In this document: positions 1-11,574 of the stretch, piece after piece
How the letters are laid out: the number at the start of each line of letters is the position of its first letter
Numbering within the stretch: position 1 is the stretch's first letter
Assembly: GCF_019097595.1 (NCBI RefSeq)
Contig: NC_080731.1
Coordinates: 17,757,071-17,821,070, forward strand
Direction: 5' to 3'
Length of the DNA stretch: 64,000 bases
From: Hemibagrus wyckioides
Lineage: Eukaryota; Chordata; Actinopteri; Siluriformes; Bagridae
Translations under genes and position numbers: made by a program
Notes under the pieces: generated by a model
Seen by the model: only the letters and a program-made list of their open reading frames with translations
Database searches by the model: none
What the model was told of the DNA's origin: nothing

Positions 1-579
1 GAAGTGTTTTATTCATCATATATTAGCAACCACCATCAAATTTTCACCTTATATTATTGGTATTTGAAATCGAAAAAAATGAACATTTTGGAGAATTTTT
101 GCTCTATATAAATACCTTCGTGAAACGGGGCGATCGCATGCCCAAGTCAGTAAAAATTGCCTTTAAATTTCTATATCTTTTGATCTAGAAGAGGTATTGC
201 CTTCAAACTTTGCATTCCAGTGGATTTTATTTCTGTAGAATTAAATTTACATGTTGTTTTTAACATTAAAAAAAGGTCAGGTTTTGACATTACAGTTCAA
301 AGACACTTTTTAAGGTTTCATTTTATAGTTGCAGATTTTAAAAACATCTCTGTATGATGTATAAAGTTTCTGATATTTTACATGGTCACTGAAAAACCGC
401 TGCTTTCCAGAATTTATACATCATGCCAGAGGCAAGAAGAAATCCTGGCTTTACTTTTTTTCACTGTAATCAATGATTTGGCTTTAATTTGATATAAAAC
501 ACAATCTGGAAAATATTCACAGAGTTGTCCAAAAAAAAAAAAAAAGCGCATTGTGACCTTCTATTTTCATTTCATTAAA

Positions 580-1286
580 AAAAAGAACTAATAAGTAATC
601 TAATAGGGGGTAAATGTTTGCATATATATCAAAAATATTTTCTTACCGAATAATTTTTTACCAAATTACTTTTATGAAGTAACAAGTAAAGAAACGGATT
701 ACTTTCTAAATTTACACATTAATATTTGCGTTACTTTTTTTGTAAACTAACACGAGTTACTTTTCAGTTAAATTAATCTTTTTTAACCATTATGTCTTTA
801 CTGAATTAAATTTATTTCCGTCACTCTTGCGTGCGCTGTAACACGCTGCAGAAACAGACATGGCAGGTCAGAGCTTTACGTTTCAGCGATGGAAATACTC
901 TCATTATTTTGAAGTCGTCGAAGAAAAGGAGAAGGCAATAGTCATCAAATGTAGATTGTGTGCAGGTGAAAAACACAAACTCAAATTTAAAAAAGCATCT
1001 TCATGCAAAGCACAGCTCTGTAGAGTTGGAAGCGAGAGAGCCGAATGTTGACACCTGCACCCCGCCTACTGCTAAACAACAAAAGCTTGATTTCAGTTCA
1101 CCACCAGGTAAAACATTTAGTTCCACTCAATAAATTGGTTTTAATGTAAGAAAAAGTTACGCAAAAGTAATGTAATGCATTACTTTTTATAAAGAAAAAT
1201 AACTAAGTAATGCAATTAGTTACTTTTTTAGGGAGTAACGCAATATTGTAACGCATTACTTTTAAAAGTAACTTTCCCCAACACTG
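580..1286 (+). mobile_element. hAT-type DNA transposon fragment with BED-finger coding remnant
   Basis: A 63-codon frame at 860-1051 (starts MAGQSFTFQRW) resembles the N-terminal BED zinc finger of hAT transposases: tryptophan, aromatic pair, then CRLC. Around it are many copies of AGTAAC/ATTACTTT-like motifs, and the right end reads AACTTTCCCCAACACTG, an end common in fish hAT elements. No matching CAGTGTTGG left end is visible and the catalytic part is missing. It lies within about 1.8 kb that is absent from the equivalent intron of gene 3. Confidence 0.55.
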
Positions 1287-2204
1287 AATTCGAGTTCATT
1301 TCTAAAACATTTTACATGACAAGAAAGGTTGTAATGTCTACATTCAGAATATATAACCATTTTCGCTGTAGCTGGTCAGGAAGCGCAAATATTTTGGGCT
1401 GACTTTGGGAACTTAGCGAAGGGTGGTCATATGTACATAAAGTCTGCACCTTTAGAAACTGTTTTCATTCATGAATTTAGTGAATGTCACCTCACAAGTA
1501 TTCATGAGCCCAAAATAGTTCGCATTTGACCCCAAAACACACGTGTTCCCATGACACTTAGGAAAACACCATACACAGGATGTTGCAAAATAAACACATG
1601 GCACTGGTAATTACCCAGGCAGATGATCAACTTAACAAAGAACAATATTATATATTTATATCAGATAAAAGGGAATTTTATTAGCTTCCCAACCAGTGCG
1701 GTTTCATTCAATTTGAACAACAAATAATAATTTGATAGCAATTTTTGTACAGCTGGTATACGAAATTATCGATTTTCACCCTGATTACTGATAAACAATA
1801 AGCACTGATGGTGGCTGCTACACATATGAGCACAATTTGCCAACCATTACAATTCTTATTTATTAAAGAAGTTGCACATGTCATACCCTTGTAGTTATAC
1901 TTGATATTGTGGAAAGGTCCCAAAACAACTAAGTTATCACTTAGTTATCACTTATATTATAGCTGTTATAAACAGTTGTTCCACCACCAGACTCTCATTT
2001 TGTCTACAGTTAACAGGATAAGGAAAAAAACCTGCTTGTCATGTATCTAGAATCCATGAAGAGTCAGACAATTTGCTCATACCAGAGACTCCTTCCATAA
2101 AGGCTAAATACATGACAAATAATAGTAAAATTTTATTAATTTATTATTAGACATTAGTTTATGTTTAACAACTGTCATTCAAGTCCCTGCGAATCAAAAC
2201 CAGT
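1287..2204. other. Intron-13-like sequence, no gene recognised
   Basis: About 1,290-1,800 is unidentified insert sequence. From about 1,815 the sequence aligns with gene 3 intron 13 (near 47,260 onward), ending at the deletion junction around 2,195-2,205. Confidence 0.5.
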
Positions 2205-3097
2205 GCTTCCACCCAACTCGCTTCTACCTAACAGTGTGATGCTAGTCATTCAGCTCTCAGTCTACAGATACAAGTATGTTTTTTTTTTTCCTTATTCAAC
2301 TATGTATTTTCTTTGATCCAATCCTAGTCTTAGATATATATATATTTTTTTTAAATATTACAATGCTAGGAGCATGTAGAATATGTCTGTGTTACACACA
2401 TATGTATGTTTATGGGAGCTGTATATTTGGAAATGGGGAAGTTGGGGCATGTTCATTTCCGGTGTGAACACTCATTAAACAGGGATTATCAAGACAACAC
2501 GTGGCTTCCTTGTTCTTGTGCACATCTACAGAGCACAAGAAATAACGCTGCACCTTAAATCCGTTTGCATTTTAGGTTCACATACAGGCATCGCTGTGGC
2601 AGTTTTTCTCCTGTTGGGGGCTGTTTTGGTGTGGCCATCTGCTGTATGAAACGTAGGAAGAATCAAAGCAGGTAAGCAGAAATACAGCCTTTTGTTGATC
2701 TTAATTTTATTATATCTTTCACAAAAGCAGAGTAAGATCTGTACGGTCCTGTGAAACATGTACTGTACTTCCAGGTTGAATTTGTATAATAGAAGTAGAA
2801 ACTTAACAAGTAAAAAAAAAATATTTGGTCAAAATTATCTTAATTTTCTTTCATTTGTCTTAACATTATATTATCCACCTTCTCTGTCATCTTAATGTTG
2901 TGCTCATCATCTTTACATTAACACACTGTTCTTCCAGGCTTCATCACAGGAGATCCAGTCTGGGGGGGACAGTCACACAGAACACAACCTGCACTAAATT
3001 ATCCATAAAAAGTAATTGAAGAGCACTGATGCTGTAAAATTATTTTTAATGGAAGTCTTTGTTTGTTAAAAATATGACCAGGAAACTAAACACAAGC

Positions 3098-3217
3098 AAA
3101 TGAATGAACAATAGAATAAATGAATGAATAAATGAATGAATGGATAAATAAATGAATGAATGAATGAATGAATGAATGAATGAATGAATGAATGAATGAA
3201 TGAATGAATGAATGAAT
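3098..3217. repeat. (TGAA)n microsatellite, gene 1 3' UTR
   Basis: About 120 bases of TGAA units, interrupted on the left and pure on the right, between the terminal exon and the poly(A) signal. The duplicate is four bases longer. Confidence 0.9.
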
Positions 3218-3275
3218 ATATCTGGTACATTAGTACAAGTCTATATGTAGCTTTCTTTTGCACAGAACTTTCTAT

Positions 3276-3281
3276 AATAAA
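3276..3281 (+). promoter_or_regulatory. Poly(A) signal, gene 1
   Basis: AATAAA in TCTATAATAAA, conserved at the same place after the terminal exon in genes 1, 2 and 3. Confidence 0.55.
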
Positions 3282-3299
3282 AAATTAGATTGCATAGCC

Positions 3300-3460
3300 A
3301 TCTGTATATCACACTTTGTAACCCCGCACCACACGGGTCTTGAACCCAGATCTCTGTGGGAGCCACGTGCGTCTGCACACAATGGGAATTAGGCCCATGC
3401 GCAGGATTAAATGAAGTGCTGCTTTATTAATAGGGGTAAGATAGGACTAAACAAAAATGA
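3300..3460 (-). repeat. Possible tRNA-derived SINE or LTR piece
   Basis: On the minus strand there is a B-box-like GGGTTCAAGACCC inside about 90 bases of GC-richer sequence, and AATAAAGCAGCACTT on its upstream side. A tRNA-headed SINE or a retroelement LTR are both possible. The same block lies at about 27,847-28,007. Confidence 0.3.
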
Positions 3461-4496
3461 AAATGAAACAAAACATAAACAAAACATGAGCAGTCCATCA
3501 TATGGTCTGACAACACTAGGCACGTGGAAACATGGACAAAACAACAACAACAATGACTGACAAAGACAGGCACACAAGGGCTCATATATACCTTGTGTGA
3601 ACTGTCCCAGTGGTTCCTGACACACTTTAGGTACAGAGTAAATTTCTGCTTCTTTGTTCTCAGGTTTCATCAATGGTAGGCCATCAGGGTCAGCAAGACC
3701 TTCTCTGCTGGCCTAAACAGCAGTGATCTGAATCATTGACTTGCATTTTAATATATTTAATATATTTTTCCATGAATGGGTATTAAATTATTCCCAATAG
3801 TCTATTCTCTACATTTCATAGCTTTTCTCTTGGTTGCGCTGCTTCCAGTAGTGTATATTTATGATAAGAGTATTTATCCAATCATATTTCAGCCAGTGGC
3901 TGACATCATGTGTTGCCAGGGTGAAAATCTGCCTTAAGGCCTTCAGAATCAATAGTGCAGGCGCCCGGAGCTTAAAATAAGTGGCAATGAAATTGAAATC
4001 AGATTTCGAGTTGGCATCACTGGGGCCATCTAGCAGGCATACGATTACGTCAGCAATTTCCCGTCCTTTGATTGGATAATTGGAGTAGTCAGAGGCAGCG
4101 ACCCGCACAAACTAAATATAACAGACAGAGGAAAAGAAATTGATTTGGTCGCAGACATCCTTACACATGCATTTTCAAGGGGAACTGTAATAAAACGGAT
4201 TATTCCTTGTGAGGTGTGAAATACTGTAGCCTAATTTCTTTTTTACTTTGTTATTTAACGGTTGTTTAGTATCTACTGCTGTGGTGTCATAATGACGGTA
4301 TAGAGGTGGATTAATACAGGAAGGACACCAGTGAAGGCCTAGGTGTGAAATTCACGGTCCGCCACTGGGTTTCATACAGTATAAGTTAACAGTTCAGGAA
4401 CACAAACAGGTGTGTACTTCTCAGGTCTCAGGTCTCTTCTAAATACACTAAATAAAAAAATACTATTTTGTTTGTATATATTGAAAATAAACTATA
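3461..4496. other. Intergenic, nothing recognised
   Basis: No gene supported. A 99-codon minus-strand frame at 3809-4108 has no recognisable motif and probably lies in unidentified repeat sequence. The duplicate is about 28,008-29,067, with an extra stretch of about 24 bases near 28,670. Confidence 0.4.
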
Positions 4497-6119
4497 CAGT
4501 CTTATGCAAAAGTTTGGGCACCCCTTGATAAATAACAGATTTTGGTGATTTTTTAATTGAAAAGATGTTAACACAGTCTCTCTTGGAAATGGAAAAAATG
4601 CACAATATTTTCAGCAAACACTGATGCATAGTTACTTCTTATGCCATAAATTGAACAAAAATAAAAAATAAAAACATTATTATGGCACTGTGCAAAAGTT
4701 TGGGCACTCTAAGAGTTCCAGAGTCTCAGATTCTTTTTACAAGATTTCAGACCTTAATCAGCTCATTAGATCTGATGCATGGCAACAGCTGTCATTAGTA
4801 AATGCCAATTTCAAAGCTTTACAAATACTTTGACTCTTCAAACCTTGTGCACACACTTGCAGATACTCAACAACTATGGGTTCCTCTAAGCAGCTGTGTA
4901 AGACTCTGAAAATGAAAGTTATTGATGCCCACAATGCAGGAGAAGGCTACAAGAAGATAGCAAAGCGTTGTCAGCTTGCAGTTTCCACAGTGAGAAATGT
5001 AATTAAGAGATGGCAGTTCAGGGGAACTGTGGAGGTCAAGATGAGATCTGGAAGACCAAGAAAACTCTTGGAGAGAACTGCTCGTATGCTGGTCAGAAAG
5101 ACAAATCAAAACCCCCATTTGACTGCAGAAAACCTGCAGGAAGATTTAGCAGACTCAGGAGTGGTGGTGCACCGTTCCACTGTGCAGCGATGCTTGCACA
5201 GACAAGACCTTCATGGAAGAGTCAGCAGAAGAAAACCTTACCTGCGTCCCCATCATAAAATCCAACGTCAGAAGTATGCAACAGAACATCTACAGAAGCC
5301 TGATGCGTTTTGGAAACAAGTGCTGTGGACTGATGAAGTTAAAATAGAACTCTTTGGCCACAATCAGAAAAGGCATGTTTGGAGAAAAAAAAAGAGCAGC
5401 ATTTCATGAAAAGAACACCTTGCCAACTATTAAGCATGGGGGTGGATCCATCATGCTTTGGGGTTGTGTTGCAGCCAGTGGCACAGAAAACATTGCACGG
5501 GTGGAGGGAAGAATGGATTCCACTAAATACCAGCAAATTCTGGAAGCAAACATCACACCATCTGTAAAAAAGCTGAAGCTGAAAAGAGGATGGCTTCTAC
5601 AACAGGACAATGATCCTAAACATACCTCGAAATCCACTATGGAGTACCTAAAGAGACGCAAGCTGAAGGTTTTGGAATGGCCATCACAGTCCCCTGATTT
5701 AAACATCATTGAAAATTTGCGGGTAGATCTTAAAAGAGCTGTGCATGCAAGACGACCAAAGAATATTACAGAACTAGAAGGCTTTTGCAAGGAAGAATGG
5801 GAGAAAATCCCAAGTACAAGAATTGAAAGACTTTTAGCTGGCTATAAAAAGCGTTTGCAAGCTGTGATATCTGCCAGAGGAGGTGTTACTAAGTACTGAT
5901 TATGTAGGGTGCCCAAACTTTTGCACAGTGCCACAATAATGTTTTTATTTTTTATCTTTGTTCAATTTATGGCATAAGAAGTAACTATGCATCAGTGTTT
6001 GCTGAAAATATTGTGCATTTTTTCCATTTCCAAGAGAGACTGTGTTAACATCTTTTCAATTAAAAAATCACCAAAATCTGGTATTTATCAAGGGGTGCCT
6101 AAACTTTTGCATAAGACTG
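4497..6119 (+). mobile_element. Tc1/mariner element (IR/DR type) with frameshifted transposase
   Basis: A 1,623-bp element flanked by TA on both sides. Terminal inverted repeats of about 210 bases start CAGTCTTATGCAAAAG; each holds an outer and an inner copy of GCAAAAGTTTGGGCAC, the IR/DR layout of Sleeping Beauty-like Tc1 elements. The transposase opens at 4,876 with paired helix-turn-helix-like segments and an SGRPRKL hinge, then the DDE residues: Asp in WTDEVK, Asp in QQDNDPKHTS, Glu in NIIENL. A nine-A run at 5,385-5,393 throws the frame, splitting it into 4876-5409 and 5354-5899. It is unlikely to make active enzyme. Confidence 0.95.
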
Positions 6120-6339
6120 TATATACTGAAATATCCAATATAATACTTCTGACATTTTATTGTTTGACTCTGCATCTCTAATTATTAACCATTATTTTCT
6201 GTAAGATTGTTCAGTTTTTAATGCTATAAAGCAGATTTGTTTTTTCCTTTTTTTTCACCACAGAATCACCAGATCTCCACACTAGTTATGCACAGGTATT
6301 ATAAATACACACATTTTGTAATTTCTTTTGCAGCTCTGT

Positions 6340-6800
6340 TAGGATACTTGAACCATCTCAAACATCCTAACACAAATAAACCAATCCACCCAATTGAACC
6401 TACAAACATATTAATATACCCAACCAAATGAAAAAAAACAAAGAAACAACTTAAAACAATCCAACCTAAAACAGTCAATATACATAAATCCAATCGAGCA
6501 TATGCAACCAATCCAAGCCAGTAAAACAAACCCAACTAAATCAAGTCATCTAAACCAGCCCAAGCCAACCAATCCAATCAAACAAACTCAACCAAAGCAA
6601 ATTATCCCATACCATCCAAACCACTAATCAAAACCAACCCAAACCGAAAATCAACCCACCATACCGACCAACTCAAACAAACAAACTGAAAGCAATCGAG
6701 CCAGACCACCAATAAACCACCAATAAACAACACATTCCAGCTAAAGGAACCATCCCACACTCCATATGCTATGAGAGGCCCCTCCCAATGGCCTAACAAA
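6340..6800. repeat. Degenerate CCAA-rich, G-poor array
   Basis: About 450 bases of irregular AACCAATCCAAGCC-like units; the plus strand is almost free of G. The period is not constant. It also occurs downstream of genes 2 and 3. It gives long minus-strand frames that are not genes. Confidence 0.65.
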
Positions 6801-8299
6801 GACTTGATCTTTTTCAAATTCAAGTTAAATTACATGGCACAAAACCATTTCTATTCTGGACGCTGATTCTACTGATGAGATTAGAACCTTTATTATACAT
6901 GTATGTTTGACATCCTTGTTGTAAAAAATTAGGTGTAGTTCCACGTAACTTGCCTGTGTGATGTTAGAACTAGCTCTGCCCTCGTAGATGTTGCTGGCAT
7001 TCCACAAAAAGTGATATGAGTGAAGATGCATCCCACTGGTGGGTTCATCCTGTAAACATGCCATTTTAAAGATTTTAGAAAAGTAATGCATTTTGCCTTG
7101 CCAGGAGACATAGCATGACATTTGTGTGGTGTCTTTAGAGAAAGCTGCTGTAGGTCAGTGATCTCACCCTGCTATCTGAAGTGGATGATGTATTTGACTA
7201 ACAGGGAGATTGCTGCTGTACAGGTGGGGTTTTTTTGTTTGTTTTATTTCTGTTACATAATTTGAGGAACTGTTTCTTATAAGTAGATGCTTGTTTGATG
7301 AAAAATGGCAGGAAGTGCCATAAAGATGGCCACGTGCCTTGCCGGTTTCCTCACTTGTCTCAGTGGACACCTCCCCAAGGCCTGGAAGATCTATTGTTTT
7401 GTTTTCTCTATCCCCTTTACTGACTGTCATCCTCTATCACTTTCTAGAGAGACAGAGACGGAGTCTGGAGGCAGCAGTGCTATTGTGAGTCCTGGCTGTG
7501 GACCAAGGTCAGGGTTGCGACTGCCTGCCAACAGACTTGAGCAAACACAGCACACACAAACACACACTTAGTCTTTAACTGTATATAGGCCCATGATAGT
7601 AGATTATTTGATAGACTGGCCTCAGAGGCCACTAGGCCCAATGTCATCGAACAGTGCTAAACCTGACACCAATGAACTGAAGTACAGTAGATCACGTGTC
7701 TGCAGCACAATTTCCGCTTAGGATTTAAACACAAACATGGCATATTAGTCTAATGTCAAGACTGAGATACAGTATTAGATATAGCGTTGCCTGTTTTTGA
7801 TAGATATTTCACAGAAACTTAATCCAAATGTTAATCATGCTTAGATAAAAAAAAAAAGGTTTGCTTTTGTTTCCCATTTTTCTTCCCAATTTGGTCATCT
7901 GCCAAATTTGGTCATCTTCCCACCTGCCTCTCACAATCATATTTACCTGCTTTTTTTCAGAATGGTGCAATCTGCCCTCTTTTCTGCATATATGAGCTTG
8001 TGGCATCTGTCTAACAGCCAGTTTTGTTCTCTTGGGTCCTGGCCACAGATACCTATGGTATTTTCAGGATTCTACCTCTGCCAGAGAAATCCCAATAAAG
8101 ATGTTCAAATACACAGGCATTAAGATAATTGGACCTGTGTAATTCAGTCTGGATTTTGCGCCAATGTGTCGGGTAAAAACTGTATTTCTACATGTCACTT
8201 GAGATCTCCAGATTAGAAGGCTTACGAGCTTTACAAGCTTTATGCAAAGTTTTTTCCCATTTTTTGTTTGCTCTGTAATTATTTGTTAACAAATTTAGC
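6801..8299. other. Intergenic, nothing recognised
   Basis: Short frames on both strands (for example 7305-7571 plus) show no domain, splice pattern or codon structure I can support. The duplicate is about 31,372-32,870. Confidence 0.4.
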
Positions 8300-8440
8300 T
8301 GGTAATATCCATCCATCCATCCATCCATTTCCTAAACTGTTTATGCTACAGAGGGCCACAGGGAAGCCTATCCCAAGAGTCTTGGAGTACAGGGCAGAGG
8401 ACACTCTGGACAGGGTGCCAGTAATATTAAGATATAGTTT
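8300..8440. repeat. Dispersed fish repeat with (ATCC)n end
   Basis: (ATCC)n is followed by a block containing GGCCACAGGGAAGCCTATCCC and ACTCTGGACAGGGTGCCA, a pattern very common in teleost genomes as a LINE or SINE 3' end in reverse. A related block in the other orientation is in gene 4 intron 6. The duplicate is about 32,871-33,011. Confidence 0.55.
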
Positions 8441-9384
8441 AAATAAATAAATAAATAAAACCAGTTATTAAGGATAAAATGAATTCTGAAAAGTGTTTTC
8501 CTCCAGGCCCAAAGTTTGCTGTATGGTTGCCAGGAGGTTCATTCTTAAAGCATGCACTTATCCACATCGACAAACCTCTGAATATAATAAACTTGAGATG
8601 TGTCGGCATATGTGTTATTTATTTGCGTTATATATCTGCATGTGAAACTTTCTTTTTTAGGAAGGGTGCCATTAAATCTGTTTGCGTGTTGAAAAAAATT
8701 ATATTTTAAAGGCAGATGAATAGAAGTGTGCAAAATGTACCAAAATAGCCTGGATTTAAATAGAATGAGATTAGACAGCCCTCTTGTGGACAAAATGAGA
8801 AACACACCCGAGAATAATTTCTACAGTATGACCTTAGAAAGCTCTCTTGTGGTTAAAATAAGTAAAAGCTCCATATTCACTATCTTCAGCCTGCCAATTA
8901 AGCACAGATTGCATCATGGTTACTGAATGTTAGCCTCCTTTACACCGTGTACATAATTATACTCACAAGACCTTACACAATCATACACATTTTTATCCGT
9001 TATTATTATTGTTTTAGTCAGCTGTGCGATTTTTTGAACTATGACAGTTCATATGTGATGCAATTGGTGATTCGTTTTAAAAAGAGAACATGATGTGACT
9101 TGATGTAAGTCTTTTAAGGGTGATATTACTAGAACACCATTAAGTGGTTTAGTGAACAGTGTGAAGTTTGGGTTGTGGAAGCTGCTGTGAATGTGCCATT
9201 TTCAAAAGGTTCAGTCATAAAAAGGATTGTCTTCCACATCACACCACAAACACAAAGAAGAAAATTCATGACAATTTGATGCTGAAGGTCCACCTGAGGC
9301 AAGTCTGGAACTCTGAGATACACATTCAAATGACACACCAGTGGACCCTTATCAGATGGAATCAGAAGAAAGGGGGATGTGCAG
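8441..9384. other. Intergenic, nothing recognised
   Basis: AT-rich sequence with only short frames and no recognisable element. The duplicate is about 33,012-33,955. Confidence 0.4.
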
Positions 9385-9620
9385 CTTTAGTAGGAAAAGT
9401 TTCCCGTTTTTATCACTATGGCTGTGGGTTCAACTCTCACCCTGGCTCATGTTCCTGCTGAGAGACACCAAGGCTGAAAGTCATGTTGATAACAATAGTT
9501 GATTACAAAGGTCAGAGGACAATGGCTAGACTGGTTTGAGCTGACAGGAGGGATATGTTAAGGCAAATAACTACTCTTTACAAACATGGTGAGCTGAAAA
9601 GCATCTCAAAAAAAACAGTA
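9385..9620 (+). repeat. SINE-like dispersed repeat
   Basis: There is a B-box-like GGGTTCAACTCTCACCC, then a block (AGGTCAGAGGACAATGGC, ACTACTCTTTACAAACATGG) that I recognise as a common fish dispersed repeat. Its exact family and limits are uncertain. The duplicate is about 33,956-34,191. Confidence 0.4.
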
Positions 9621-9989
9621 TGTTAAGTTCCAGCCAAGTCTATCTGAGTAGCTGAGGTGTGTTTCCGTCAGTCTTGTTTTATCTACACCTGAATCTATCA
9701 TACTTCTTTGAGTACCATTTCTGTTTATCTTTTCAATATGAGCACAACAGGCCCAGAATTTTGTGCAAAAACAAGCATCTAATCAATCCACATGGCACCA
9801 ACTACTAACACACCTAGTCACCAATCCACCCATAAGCCCATGCTGACACACCATGAAGGCAGTAACCCAAGCTGAGGATCGAAGTGCTGTGCCACACAGT
9901 TATAATTTACAGGTATTTTAAGCACTAAATAGCACATAGAGCTGAAGGGAAAAAGACAAGGAAGAAACCTGCTTCTGATGTATAGACTG

Positions 9990-11425
9990 TAGGTTCAATG
10001 AGAAATGCCTTAAGGATTTAACCAGCATTACCAAGATCTGGCTCATCACATAAGTCAGCTCACTCTCCAGCCTGCACAACTGTCTGTGGCTCCACAACAC
10101 ATCCATGAACCTCACCTGCCTCATCCTGAATATTTTGCTGGAGAGTCTGGTCTATTCTGCTCATTCCTTATGTAGTGTTCTGTGATCTTTGAGCTACAGC
10201 CATCTTCCTTCCCTACAGATAGGGCCAAGATCAGCTATATCATCTCACTGCCCTCGGGCAAAACAGGCTATGGGCTATGGTGGAATGGGAGCGGCAAACC
10301 ACAATCTGCACCTCCTACAACTCGTTTTCGAGCTCCACAAGGTATCCAACTCCACCCCTCAAAACAGAAGCATCGTTAGTCCTCTTCGAGATAACTCCAT
10401 GTAACTGGAATGACTGGAATTTTGCAGCTCTCTTTGATGCATTCTAACGTGGCCTAGCAGTGACCATCAAAGATGAACTTGCAGCGAGGGAGTTACCTAT
10501 GCAACTCAGGGCTTGATTTACTTGGTTTCCTGCATTAATCGAAGACTTATGCCGAGTTCACACTGCACGTTTTTCAAAGTGGGCAGAACACCATTGTTTT
10601 CACACGGCACATTGGATCTGTGACAGGAGGTTTCACACAGCATGATTTCACAACAGGAAGAAACTGCGCTTCACAACCGAGCGTACATGAGAAATAATAA
10701 AGAAATAACGCAGGATCACACGTGAGATTAGAGTTCTTACGTGAGACTGGAAATGTTACCCCGCAAAAAGTTTGCAATCCAAATGGTCTGTGCGGGGAAC
10801 AAGGGTTGTGCGTTCTGTCTAAAAAAATCTAAAAACTCTAAAAACCTAAAAACTCACGACTGAAAAGTGCAGTGTGAACTCAGCATCAGAGAATGTAGCC
10901 ATAAGAGACCTGTTAAACTGCCCCTCCAGAATAGTTACTGGAACCCATGGAGATTGATCAACACAAGCTATCAACCTCCAAGAGGGAGAGACAACATTCT
11001 TCCAGTCTGTGCCTCTACTGTGGCGGCAGAAGATAAGGTTTTTCACTGAAGGAGGGTCCTGTGGCAGACCAGTTTTTTTACCCTCCAAACCCTTGTTGCA
11101 AGCTAATGTTAGAGTGGGGAATCAAGCTCACATACTCGCTGTGTTTGTTGACTTAGGGTTCACTCAGTTGAAATGATTGATGAAGGACTGGTGGAGCAGC
11201 TAGGCATCGAGACAAAAACTCTCTCATCAGCCCTCTGTATAAGAGCCTTAGATGGTCACTTTCTGCACCAGACCCAGTGCAGAACCAAGTCCTTGCTTGT
11301 TACCATCACAAAGTGGCTCGCCTGTTTGGCTCGCCATCCAGTTGCATCAGATGCTAGTCATCTTGGCTTTCACGTGGTTGAGCGAGCATTTCAGTTAGTG
11401 TGGAAGGAAAGCCTTCTGAGATAAA
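9990..11425 (+). mobile_element. Degraded Ty3/gypsy retroelement: gag and protease region
   Basis: Interrupted plus-strand translation shows gag-like motifs (FPTDRAKISYIISLPSGK near 10,210; KDELAARELP near 10,475). After a MITE insertion comes a retropepsin-like stretch around 11,170 (FIDEGLVEQLGI-like, read as MIDEGLVEQLGI). Stops and frame changes are frequent, so it is dead. No LTRs were located. The duplicate is about 34,561-35,997. Confidence 0.6.
10551..10884. mobile_element. MITE with 18-bp terminal inverted repeats inside gypsy gag/protease
   Basis: The left end GCCGAGTTCACACTGCAC and right end GTGCAGTGTGAACTCAGC are inverted repeats with one mismatch. It is 334 bp, with no coding capacity, and splits the gypsy reading. 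The target duplication is not clear, so the family (PIF/Harbinger or hAT type) is open. Confidence 0.7.
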
Positions 11426-11574
11426 AAAAGAAATTCTCTTAGTACTGCTAGACCTCTGCCCTAAGTGAAGATAACAAAAACAATCCTACATTTTTATTTA
11501 GGACTGTAGCAAAACTAACTAGGAGTAAAACCACTGTACAAAAGCGCACACCATCTATATTTAGCAACAATGAC

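Larger units (their letters stand above)
2205..3281 (+). pseudogene. Gene 1: 3' tail of an ADAM28-like gene with C-terminal exons deleted
   Basis: Only the end of this gene is in the window. Three pieces align with gene 3: the last part of exon 18 (about 2,211-2,273, donor intact, acceptor side missing), the membrane exon 19 (2,588-2,671) and the terminal exon from 2,938, then a 3' UTR with a (TGAA)n tract and AATAAA at 3,276-3,281. Upstream, intron-13-like sequence around 2,165-2,195 runs straight into the middle of exon 18, so exons 14-17 and the start of 18 are absent. Exon 19 has the G5 run that places TGA after the hydrophobic segment. It is the tail of whatever ADAM gene lies left of the window, and near-identical to the tail of gene 2. 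Confidence 0.75.

Noticed and set aside
3066..3263. FIHSFIHS repeat frame
   Set aside because: Translation of the (TGAA)n microsatellite.
5404..5790. Minus-strand 128-codon frame in the Tc1 element
   Set aside because: Shadow of the transposase coding strand.
6299..6823. Hydrophobic minus-strand frames
   Set aside because: They come from the G-poor CCAA-rich array read backward and have no homology.
7305..7571. Possible small gene (MAGSAIKMATCL...)
   Set aside because: No domain, no supporting splice sites, low-complexity end; the duplicate at 31,876 gives no independent support.
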